Source: UBA9676 sp035532275
GTDB lineage: Bacteria > Actinomycetota > Actinomycetes > Streptosporangiales > Streptosporangiaceae
Reading direction: 5' to 3'
NCBI GenBank assembly: GCA_035532275.1
Contig: DATKRG010000383.1
Span: forward strand, 1-64,000
DNA: 64,000 bases
In this document: positions 51,812 to 59,812 of the stretch, piece by piece
How the letters are laid out: each line of letters starts with the position of its first letter
How positions within the stretch are numbered: the first letter of the stretch is position 1
The notes under the pieces: model-generated
The model's input: the letters and a program-made list of their open reading frames with translations, nothing else
Told to the model about the DNA's origin: nothing
Database searches by the model: none
Made by a program: the position numbers and the translations under genes

Positions 51812-52652
51812 GTGAGACTCCTGCGAATCGGCGCGCCCGGCGCCGAACGTCCCGCCGTCCTGCATACCGACGGAACCCTCTACGACCTCTCCGGCATCGT
51901 CCCCGACATCGACGGCGCGCTGTTCGCCGGCGACGGCATCCCCCGCATCACCGCGGCCCTGGCCGCCGGCACCCTCCCCCCTGCCGCCCCCGGCCAACGC
52001 GTCGGCCCGCCGATCGCCCGCCCCGGCAAGGTGATCTGCATCGGCCTGAACTACACGGACCACGCCGCCGAGACGAACCGATCGGCACCCGAGCGCCCGG
52101 TGGTGTTCCTGAAGGACCCGGCGACAGTCATCGGCCCCGACGACGTCCACATCCCCCGCGACTCCGTGAAGACGGACTGGGAACTGGAACTGGCCGTGGT
52201 CATCGGCACCCGAGCCCGCTACCTGTACTCCCCAGCCGAGTCCCGATCCGCCATCGCCGGCTACGCGATGAGCAACGACGTCTCGGAGCGCACGTTCCAT
52301 GTCCCCCCAATGGGACCTGGGCAAGTCCTGCGAACGCTTCAACCCCCTGGGCCCCTGGCTGGTCACGCCCGACGAGCTCCCCGACCCCCACACCCTCCCG
52401 ATGCGCCTGTCCGTCAACGGCACCCCCCGCCAGACCAGCACCACCGCGAACATGATCTTCCCCGTAGACCACCTGATCTGGTACCTGAGCCAGTACATGG
52501 TCCTGGAACCCGGCGACCTGATCAACACCGGCACCCCCGCCGGCGTAGCCCTCAGCCTCCCCGACCACCCGTACCTACGCGCCGGCGACCGGATCGAGAC
52601 GGAGATCGAGGGCCTCGGCCGCGCCGCGCAGACTTTCGTTCCCGCGCCCTAG
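51812..52652 (+). pseudogene. Fumarylacetoacetate-hydrolase-family gene, frameshifted
   Basis: The first frame (51812 to about 52305) carries PGKVICIGLNYTDHAAE, KTDWELELAVVIG and SNDVSERTFH; the second (about 52305-52652) carries QWDLGKSCERFNPLGPW and GDLINTGTPAGVALS. Joined, they make a normal FAH enzyme of about 280 residues (acylpyruvase/isomerase type). The switch lies at a run of six C (52303-52308), and a few residues expected between SERTF and QWDLGK are missing. The TAG stop falls in the CTAG that starts an IS982-type end at 52649. The gene is probably dead unless the indel is a sequencing error. Confidence 0.8.
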
Positions 52653-53171
52653 ACGACCTATTCCAAGGGATGTGGGCGGAGACGGGGCGAGGGCGTCCAA
52701 GATCGGTTTGTGACGACAGACCGGGATGCCCTCGCTACCGCACTGTACGTGAGAACCGATGACCTGCTGAAGGGATCGCCGCAGCTGGCGCCGTGGCGGC
52801 CGGTGACCGGCATCAGCCCGCGGCTCAGCGACGCGGAGCTGATCACCCTGGCAGTAATGCAGGCGCTGCTCGGTTTCACCTCCGAGGCGCGGTGGCTGCG
52901 GCACGCACGCGCGCATCTGGGGCACCTGTTCCCCTATCTGCCCCAGCAGCCGGGTGACAGCAAGCGGCTGCGCCGGGCGGCGTTGCTGATCCGGCGCTGC
53001 ATCCGGGTGCTCGCCGCCGACACCACCGTGTGGTCCGACGACGTGTGGGTTGTGGATTCCACGCCGGTGGAGTGCGGCCGTTCCCGGGAGACGGTCAAGC
53101 GCTCGGACCTGGCCGGATGGGCCGAGTACGGGTACTGCGCCTCTCACTCGCGGTTCTTCTGGGGGCTGCGG
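52649..53171 (+). pseudogene. IS982-family transposase, 3'-truncated, with left IS end
   Basis: The element begins at CTAGACGACCTATTCC (52649), which resembles the end of the element at 57931. A GTG start at 52710 gives about 154 residues of IS982-type transposase: LYVRTDDLLKGS, SDAELITLAVMQALLGFTSE, FPYLPQQPGDSKRLR and VWVVDSTPVECGRS with the first catalytic Asp. Similarity ends at about 53171, inside SRFFWGLR, where ISAs1-derived sequence begins. The second Asp and the Glu are lost. Confidence 0.85.
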
Positions 53172-54306
53172 AGTCCCGTGAGTTCAGCGAAAGTGAAGGT
53201 TTCTCGCCGGGAACCCAAGGGTGCTTTGCCGCCAGTGCCATGGGTCGGCCCTTGGGTTCGTGGTCAATCAGGCCGGCCTTGTTCATGGTCTCGACGTGCG
53301 CGGTCTGGGTGTGCAGCGCGCCGGCGGTGATGAGGGTGATGGGGGCATCTTCGCCGTCCTCGTCGCCGGCGCCGCCGGGGTCGTCCCCGGGACCGTCCTG
53401 CTGGCCTGTGCTGGTGGCGAGGCTGGCGAGCAGGTCAGCGAAGCAGGTGATCTCGTTGTGCTTGGCGTTCACGTCGAGCTGGGCGGCGATGGTGCCGTCG
53501 GTCAGGTCGCAGGCGGCCAGCAGGTGCGAGGCGTTGCCCGCGGTGTCCCTGGCGCCCTTGATGGTCTTGCCGTCGACGGCGTGCTGGCGGACGGTGAGCC
53601 GCCCGGCCGCCGATTCCTGGCGCAGCCAGGCGCACAGCGCGGCATCAGCCTGGTGAGCGTCGATGCTGTTGACCGCGCGCTTGATGGTGCCGCGCCTGCC
53701 TTTCATCAGCTGGGGGGAGTCGAAGGCCCCGGCCAGCAGGCCGGGCAGGCCCGCGGTCGCGGTCGTGCCGAGCCCGCGCAGCCAGTACTGCTTCGGGGCG
53801 CCGTGGAACACGTAGTCCGAGCGGCCGCGGGCCCGGGAGTACCCGGCGGTGAGCCCGATACCGGTGAACCCGGCCGCGGCGTACACGGTGCCCGGGCCGT
53901 GCTCAGGATCGGTGAAGGTCTCCACCGCCGCCAGCCGCTGCCCGAAGGCGGCCAGGTGGTCGGCGGGCAGGCGGCGCAGCATCCCCGCCAGCGCCGCCGA
54001 CGCCAGGTTGGGCCGGCGCCCGGCCGGCAGCACGCACAGCCGCTGGTTGCCCGCCACCGCGCCCAGCCGGCCAGCGCGCTGCTCATCGTCCCAGCCCAGG
54101 AACTCCTCCCGGGGCCGGCATCTGCGCACCGCCGCGCCGAAGGTGGCCAGCACCACCGGCTGGCCGCCCAGCGACGCCACATAGCGCAGCAACCGGGCCG
54201 AGCCGCGCGGCCCGAGATAGTGGTGGGCGGCCAGCAGCGCGTTGAACCAGCTCACCTCACCGGGAGCGGCCAGGCGCACATCAAGACCAGCGAACGACAC
54301 GCACAA
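53172..54306 (-). pseudogene. ISAs1-family transposase with N-terminal DruA-like domain, 3'-truncated
   Basis: Residues 1 to about 190 are a DUF4338 (DruA-like) domain: LAAHHYLGPRGSARLLRY, FGAAVRRCRPREEFLGWDD, NQRLCVLPAGRRPNLAS, ETFTDPEHGPGTVY. The rest is an ISAs1-type DDE transposase: QHAVDGKTIKGARD (first Asp), DVNAKHNEITCF, then ITAGALHTQ where the family has ITADALHTQ, so the second catalytic Asp is Gly. The reading frame then runs into antisense IS982 sequence after about 53172. The transposase is thus both truncated and mutated. Confidence 0.82.
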
Positions 54307-54389
54307 CCCGTAGCACGAGGCCCTTCAGGTTGTTAAGCCGCCCTTATCCGGCCAGGTCACAGCCATGATCACGCGACTTTGACCTCAGC

Positions 54390-54540
54390 CTTGGGATCGC
54401 CACCTGGATCGCCGACTTCTACAACACCAGGCGGCGGCACAGCGCGGACGGCGACCTGCCACCGATCGAGTTCGAACGAATCATGTGCGAGAAGCGGCAG
54501 CAGTACCAGAACACCACCATCCAAGATCAAGCCGCACAGC
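54390..54540 (+). pseudogene. IS3-family transposase C-terminal fragment
   Basis: One frame reads IATWIADFYNTRRRHSADGD and then LPPIEFERIM, the usual end of an IS3-type OrfB (integrase core). Nothing of the catalytic core remains upstream, where ISAs1 sequence begins. The stretch 54541-54864 holds no gene I can support. Confidence 0.75.
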
Positions 54541-54864
54541 GGAAGCCTTCACGCTACGAGGGGATGGACATCCTTGAACTCACCATTTTCGCGCGCTTTC
54601 GCCACCCAGGGCGCGCTCCTCGACTGGTGACCTGGCTGCCCGCCACCCCCGCTTTGTGTGACATCACGCCGTCGGGCCGCTCCGGTAGCGTCAGCGAAGA
54701 CCCGGTACCCGACCGGTGGCTCCGCGTCGATGGCACGGACCGGTCGAACGAGGCAACGTGACGCTGGCCGACGATCCCGAGGGGGGATACCTGGCACCGG
54801 CCAGTCGCCGATGGGTCGACGTCATCTTCTCTGTTTAGAAGGTACGCATAGTCAGGAGGTACGC

Positions 54865-56673
54865 ATGACCGGCACGGGTGTGGTCCACGGCGACCAGCAC
54901 GGGCTTAACGAAGGCCACCTGCCGCCCGTCTCGTACGGGGTGAGGCTGGTGGGTAAGGCCCAGGTCACCAACCCGTCGGGGGCGGGCCTCGAGCGTCACA
55001 TCGCGGACGTGGCCGCGTACGGCAACTACGCGTTCCTCACGGCGTACCGGGAGCCGACGTGTGAGCGGACCGGCGCTTACATCATCAACATCAGCAATCC
55101 GAAGGCACCCTTCGAGGTCCAGAGCGCGTTCATGGAGACCACGCCGGGCAACTACGCCGGCGAGGGTCCGAGCGTGATCGAGATCCACAACAAGTACTTC
55201 AGTGGTGCGCTGTTCATACACGGAAACGAGATCTACGCCCAGGCCGATGCGCCCGACCCGACCGGGCCGCACCAGCGGGGCGGCATCAATATCTGGAACA
55301 TTTCCGACCCGGAGCACCCCCAGCTCTTGGCCGCCCACGCCGGCGACTACACGGGTCCGGATGGTGAGGCCGAGTCCCATGCCTTGGCGGTGTACTACAC
55401 GTTCGCCTGGACCAACAGCTTCACCGGCCGCACCTACGTTGGCCTCGTAACCGATAAACCCACCACTGATATCGGCATCATGGACATCACCGACCCCCGT
55501 AACCCGGTTATGGTCAACGCCCTCGACCTGAGGGTGGCGCCGTTCAGCGTTACCCAGGACACTTCGAAGGGCCTCACCTCGGTGTTTGCGCACGCCATCA
55601 AGGTGCGTCCGGGCGGCCACCGGTACGTCATGAACGCGACGTACTGGGACGGCGGGTACGTGCTGCTCGACGTGACCGACCCGACGCCGGGCAACGTCTC
55701 GTTGATCGCCCAAACCGACTACGCCGAATTTGACGAGGAGCGGGCAAAGCGCGGGCAACAGATCTCGCCGGAGGGCAACGCCGAACATTCCGAGCTCTCG
55801 CCCGACGCCGAGTACCTGGTGGGCGCCGACGAGGACTTCGATCCGTATCGCCTGCTCGGCGCGATCACGTCGGGTCCGCACGCCGGCACGGAGTACATCG
55901 CGACATGGAGCCCGGATACGGCACCGGTCAATGCCGACACCACAATCTCCGGTACGCCGACCTACGTCGGCTTCGGATGCCCGGGGACGGTGCAGCCCGG
56001 TCACGGGATCGCGCTCATCGAGCGTGACGTCTCGATCCTAACCGGCGGGTCGGCCGAAGGGTGCACGTTCCAGGAGAAGCTGGACACCATCGCCGCGGCC
56101 GGCTATGACGCGGGCATCGTGTTCAACCACCAGGGGCCGGACGGCCTCCAACAGTTCCCCACGTCGGCCAAAGGAACGATTCCGTTCATGTTCGTCAACC
56201 GCCTGACGGGTCTGCAACTGCTCGGGGTGCCCGGCGTGACCGAGGCGACGGCCTGCATGACCGCGACGCCGGCCACGCCGGCCGTCTCCGCGACCGATAT
56301 CAAGGCGGTGTTCGACGGTTGGGGTTACATCCGGCTGTTCAAGACGGACATCCCGGGCCGCGCCGGCACCGGCTCGATCACTCAGATCGACACGTATGCA
56401 ATCCCTGAGTCGCAGGACCCGAGGTTCGCATCCGGCTTCGGCGACCTCTCGGCGTCCCACGTGGCGATCGACCCAGATCGCAAGCTGGTGTACGCCACCT
56501 TCTACGCGGGCGGGTTGCGGGTGCTGAGCTACGGCAGGGGCGGTCTGCAGGAGGTCGGCGCCTTCTGCGAGCCCGGCAACGACTTCTTGGGCGTCGAGAT
56601 CCACAAGATCGGCGAGAAGAACTATGTCCTGGTCAGTGACCGGAACTTCGGTCTCTACATCTTCGACGTCTGA
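54865..56673 (+). CDS. LVIVD-repeat beta-propeller protein with PA-domain insert
   Basis: This 602-residue protein has LVIVD/beta-propeller repeats (GNYAFLTAYREP, GGINIWNISDPEHPQLL, TDIGIMDITDPRNPVMV, GGYVLLDVTDPTPG, and at the end LRVLSYG and FGLYIFDV). A PA-type domain is inserted at about 385-475 (GIALIERDVSILTGG, GYDAGIVFNH, IPFMFVNRLTG). PA domains bind substrates or partners of proteases and extracellular enzymes. No signal peptide is evident from this start. AGGAGG precedes the ATG, and AGGTACGCAT is repeated 17 bases apart (54840, 54857) around it. Its codon use is less GC-extreme than the cluster, and it is the only intact gene in the IS-rich zone. Function is unknown. Confidence 0.85.
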   Translation: MTGTGVVHGDQHGLNEGHLPPVSYGVRLVGKAQVTNPSGAGLERHIADVAAYGNYAFLTAYREPTCERTGAYIINISNPKAPFEVQSAFMETTPGNYAGEGPSVIEIHNKYFSGALFIHGNEIYAQADAPDPTGPHQRGGINIWNISDPEHPQLLAAHAGDYTGPDGEAESHALAVYYTFAWTNSFTGRTYVGLVTDKPTTDIGIMDITDPRNPVMVNALDLRVAPFSVTQDTSKGLTSVFAHAIKVRPGGHRYVMNATYWDGGYVLLDVTDPTPGNVSLIAQTDYAEFDEERAKRGQQISPEGNAEHSELSPDAEYLVGADEDFDPYRLLGAITSGPHAGTEYIATWSPDTAPVNADTTISGTPTYVGFGCPGTVQPGHGIALIERDVSILTGGSAEGCTFQEKLDTIAAAGYDAGIVFNHQGPDGLQQFPTSAKGTIPFMFVNRLTGLQLLGVPGVTEATACMTATPATPAVSATDIKAVFDGWGYIRLFKTDIPGRAGTGSITQIDTYAIPESQDPRFASGFGDLSASHVAIDPDRKLVYATFYAGGLRVLSYGRGGLQEVGAFCEPGNDFLGVEIHKIGEKNYVLVSDRNFGLYIFDV

Positions 56674-56836
56674 TCACGCACCGAGCACGCGCTGGTGGCG
56701 GGCCCCAACCCTGTCTTTTCACCGGGGTCTGTGGGCTGACCGGCGTGCCTGAACGGGAAAGTGCTCCTGAACTGGGACGGTAAGGGGTGTTGAGGTCCTT
56801 ACTGAGCCCAGGTCGAGGAGCACCTTTCGGGGGAAC

Positions 56837-57525
56837 GTTACCGGGTGGTCGCGGGGACTGGAAGTTACAGGCGGCGGCCAGGGGGTCGTGTCGCATGCCG
56901 GGCTGGCGCTGCTGCGGTACCTGGCGGACAAGACCGGGCTGACCGGCGGCTTGCCGGGGGCGCTGGCATCGCCGCGGATCTTGGTGCATGACCGGGGCCG
57001 GGTGCTGGCGGACCTGGCGTGCGCGATCGCTGATGGCGCCCGGGTGATCAGCGATTTCCGGGTGATGGCCGATCAGCGGGAGCTGTTCGGGCTGGTGGCG
57101 TCGGTGCCGACGGCGTGGCGGACGCTGAAGGAGGTCGCACGCGGCGGGGTCCGGGCGGACCGGCGGATCACGCAAGCGGTGAATGCGGCACGGCGGCACG
57201 CGTGGGCGCAGGCCGCGGCCCGGCACGGCGGGCTGCCGGGGGTGCGGCTGGCCGATAGGACGCTGGAAGGGGTGACCTGCATCAGGCTGGATGCCACGGT
57301 CACGTTCGCGCACTCGGACAAGGAACTCGCTGAGGCCAACTTCAAGGGCTATGGGCATCACCCGCTGCTGGCGTACTGCGATAACACTGGCGGCGAGCCG
57401 CTGGCCTGGATGCTGCGGCCCGGCTCGGCCGGATCGAACACGGCCGCTGATCACCTGGCCCTCACAGACGCCGCGATCGCCGCGCTCCCGCCGGGCTTCA
57501 GGCGGAAGCTGATGATCACGGCCGT
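56837..57525 (+). pseudogene. IS1380-family transposase, N-terminal fragment
   Basis: The reading frame gives LEVTGGGQGVVSHAGLALLR, LADKTGLTGGL, DRGRVLADLACAIADGARVI, EGVTCIRLDATVTFAHSDKE, GYGHHPLLAYCDNTGGEPLA and SNTAADHLALTDAAIAALPP, all typical of IS1380 transposases. Similarity stops at about 57522 (after RRKLMIT), so the C-terminal half is missing. The sequence 56700-56836 is probably the IS left end. Confidence 0.85.
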
Positions 57526-57632
57526 AATCCGGGGTCCATTCGAGTCCGTCGGTTGCGGAGGGTGAGAGGCCGTTGATCGTGCCGGCGTGTCTGTCGCATG
57601 GCGGATGATCTCTGACCGGTACGTCACAGCAC

Positions 57633-57800
57633 GTGACGACTGGTGATGGGGAGTCGTGCCGGGTGCAGCGTGTCGTGCTGCCGGGCGGCGCGGTGACGTG
57701 GACGGTGCTGGACGAGCGCGCGCGGGTGGTCGGCCCGGCGGAGGAGTTTCTGGAGTTCCTGCGGGTTCAGGCGAGCTCGCCGAACACGGTGAAGTCGCGC
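57633..57800 (+). pseudogene. Tyrosine recombinase/integrase N-terminal fragment
   Basis: About 50 residues (WTVLDERARVVGPAEEFLEF, LRVQASSPNTVKS) match the SAM-like N-terminal domain of phage-type integrases. The frame then breaks up. No catalytic Arg/His/Tyr region is present. It is another remnant in the IS zone; 57801-57930 shows no gene. Confidence 0.6.
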
Positions 57801-57930
57801 ACTCGGCATTCAGCCGGTGGATCCAGGCTGAGCTATCGGGGCCAGCGCTGGCGGGCGGGTCCGGTCAAGCCTAACCGGTATCCTGCTGGCCCGTGCCGAG
57901 GCCGACCGCAGCCCGTAACCGCGATGGGGC

Positions 57931-58506
57931 CTAGACGAGTGATTCCCTTTGTCTTCAGTGGTCATAGGCGATCAGCGACCGGGTGACCGGGGCGCCGGTC
58001 TTGTTGTTGTGCCAGATGGCGGTGGCCATGGCCAGGATCCGCTGGGCGATGCGGATGGCGGTGCCTTCGAAGGTGCGCCCGCCGTGGGCTTCGAGGTCGA
58101 GCTGGCCCTTGAGGGTGTCGTTCACCGATTCGATCAGCAGCGCAGCGCGCAGCCGCTTGCTGTAGCCGGGCTGGTGCGGCAGGTAGGGGAACATGGCCCG
58201 CAGGTGGCAGGTGGCGAACCGGATCCACCGGTGCTCGCTGTGAAAGCCCAGCAGCGCCTGCGCGACCGCCAGGCACACCAGCTCGGACTGGCTGAGGCTG
58301 GCCGGGTGACCCGGCCGGCGATCCTTCACCAGCATGTCGCCGGTCTTCACGTACAGTGCGGTAAGCAGGGTGTCCAGGGCGGCGTCCACGAGGGCCTCCG
58401 GGCTCGGCGCCGGGTTAGCAACGCCGATCTTGGACACCCTCCTCATGTTCTGGCAGCAGAACACCGCAATATCCCCAACCTGATCAATAGGGAATCACTC
58501 GTCTAG
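57931..58506 (-). mobile_element. Internally deleted IS982-type element (576 bp)
   Basis: Perfect 18-bp terminal inverted repeats (CTAGACGAGTGATTCCCT at 57931 and its complement ending at 58506) enclose one transposase-derived gene. CTAG at both edges may be part of the repeat or a 4-bp target duplication. The element is about half the size of a full IS982 relative. Its right 60 bases are duplicated, inverted, at 2035-2094. Confidence 0.88.
57955..58446 (-). pseudogene. IS982-family transposase with in-frame central deletion
   Basis: The 163-residue frame joins the N-terminal part (ALDTLLTALYVKTGDMLV, LVCLAVAQALLGFHSE, FPYLPHQPGYSKRLR) directly to the C-terminal part (IESVNDTLKGQL, RIAQRILAMATAIWHN). 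The middle, with the Asp residues seen in the copy at 52710 (VVDSTPVECGRS), is gone. It cannot be active itself but could be moved by a related transposase. Confidence 0.85.
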
Positions 58507-58542
58507 GCCTGCGGGGCCCGGCCGCCCCGCGGCTGCCACGGG

Positions 58543-59211
58543 TCACGTGCCCGCGCCGGTGCGTTCCAGCACCCGCAGCGAGCCGGTCACGGCCACCTCG
58601 GTGAACGCGCCGGAGGCCAGCGCCCGCAGGTAGATCCCGTACGGTGCCTGGCCGCCGTCCGCCGGGTCAGGGAAGACGTCGTGGATGGCGAGCGCACCGC
58701 CTGGTTCGACCCACGGCGCCCAGCCCTCGTAGTCGGCCGTGGCGGCCGCCTCGGTGTGCCCGCCGTCGATGAACAGCAACCCGAGCCGGGTGCCCCACAG
58801 CCGTGCCACCTGCGCTGACCTGCCCACGATGACGACCACGTCCGGCTCCACCCCGGCCGCGCCCAGGGTGGCGCGCAGGTGCGGCAAGGTGTCGAGCAGC
58901 CCGGTGCGGGGATCCACCAGCGCTGGGTCGTGGTACTCCCAGCCCGGCTGGTTCTCCTCCGAGCCGTGGTGGTGATCCACGGTGATCACCATCTGGCCGG
59001 CCTGGCGGGCCGCCGCCGCCAGGTAGATCGTGGACTTCCCGCAATAGGTGCCGACTTCCAGCACCGGCCCGGCCTGGGCGTACGCCGCCGCCGCCTGGTA
59101 GAGCGCGAGCCCTTCCGCGGGCGGCATGAACCCGGTCGCCGCCTCGGCGGCCTGCCGCAGTGCGTCAGGCATAGGCGGGGCTGGCGCGGTCCGGGCACTG
59201 GTGTCGTCCAT
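58543..59211 (-). CDS. Class I SAM-dependent methyltransferase (O-methyltransferase/CmcI-like)
   Basis: The 222-residue protein has PVLEVGTYCGKSTIYLA (motif I), MVITVDHHHGSEENQ, LGLLFIDGGHTEAAATADYE and GGALAIHDVFP, the pattern of methyltransferase_24 enzymes. ATG 59211 is chosen for its AGGA 8 bases upstream; ATG 59220 is possible. It is the first intact gene right of the IS element. With the methyltransferase and cyclase-like genes left of the island it may have formed one chromosomal neighbourhood. Confidence 0.85.
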   Translation of the reverse strand: MDDTSARTAPAPPMPDALRQAAEAATGFMPPAEGLALYQAAAAYAQAGPVLEVGTYCGKSTIYLAAAARQAGQMVITVDHHHGSEENQPGWEYHDPALVDPRTGLLDTLPHLRATLGAAGVEPDVVVIVGRSAQVARLWGTRLGLLFIDGGHTEAAATADYEGWAPWVEPGGALAIHDVFPDPADGGQAPYGIYLRALASGAFTEVAVTGSLRVLERTGAGT

Positions 59212-59239
59212 CGTCTGCATCCTGAGGAGAATGGGCGGT

Positions 59240-59431
59240 ATGAGGGTCACAGTTGATCGCGATCTCTGCGAGGCTAACGCCATCTGCGCCGGCCTGGTGC
59301 CGGACGTTTTCGACGTCGACGACGAGGACATCCTGCACATCCTGGTGGACGACGTGCCGCCGGATCTGGCCGACGGAGTCCGCCACGCCGTGGCGTCCTG
59401 CCCGAAGATGGCCCTGAGCCTGGTGGACTGA
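59240..59431 (+). CDS. [3Fe-4S]-type ferredoxin
   Basis: This 63-residue ferredoxin has Cys10, Cys16 and Cys54-Pro (CEANAIC, ASCPKM), the Cx5C...CP pattern of the single-cluster ferredoxins that feed cytochrome P450s in actinomycetes. GAGGAGA precedes the ATG. No P450 is next to it in this window, so its partner must be encoded elsewhere. It diverges from the methyltransferase gene with 28 bases between starts. Confidence 0.9.
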   Translation: MRVTVDRDLCEANAICAGLVPDVFDVDDEDILHILVDDVPPDLADGVRHAVASCPKMALSLVD

Positions 59432-59448
59432 GCCGCCGCCGGGGCGGG

Positions 59449-59808
59449 TCAGCCCGCCGCCGGGGGCTCTTGCAGCTCGACCCGGTTGCCCGCCGGGTCG
59501 GTGACGAACGCCTGGCGGCCGGGTCCGACCGGCACCGGGTCGGTGACGGCGGCCCCCAGCGCCCGCAGCTCGGTCACCGCCGCGTCCAGATCGGTCACGG
59601 CCAGGGCGAAGTGCTGCCCGAGCGGGGCCGGCACCTCGGCCTCGATCAGGTGCACCTGCTGGCCCCCGGCATCCAGCCAGGCCCCGTCGAAGCTGAAGTC
59701 AGGCCGGTCGGCCCGCTCGGTCAGGCCCAGCACCCGGATGTAGAAGTCACGCGCGGCGGCGACGTCACTGACGTTGATGGACACGTGGTGGAGCCCGGCT
59801 GGTCGCAT
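59449..59808 (-). CDS. VOC/glyoxalase-family protein
   Basis: The 119-residue protein has the paired beta-alpha-beta modules of the VOC fold: LHHVSINVSDVAAARDFYI at the start, GQHFALAVTDLDAAV and FVTDPAGNRVELQEP at the end. His8, the His in GQHFAL and the last Glu are possible metal ligands. The class includes lyases, dioxygenases and resistance proteins. It lies 4 bases after the aminotransferase and is probably co-transcribed with it. Confidence 0.88.
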   Translation of the reverse strand: MRPAGLHHVSINVSDVAAARDFYIRVLGLTERADRPDFSFDGAWLDAGGQQVHLIEAEVPAPLGQHFALAVTDLDAAVTELRALGAAVTDPVPVGPGRQAFVTDPAGNRVELQEPPAAG

Positions 59809-59812
59809 GCCT

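Noticed and set aside
53172..54306. Druantia anti-phage defence gene
   Set aside because: The DruA-like domain is only the N-terminal part of an ISAs1 transposase; no other Druantia genes are near, and the gene is truncated.
57656..57986. Short open frames after the recombinase fragment
   Set aside because: They change frame repeatedly and have no start signal; they are remnants of broken mobile DNA.
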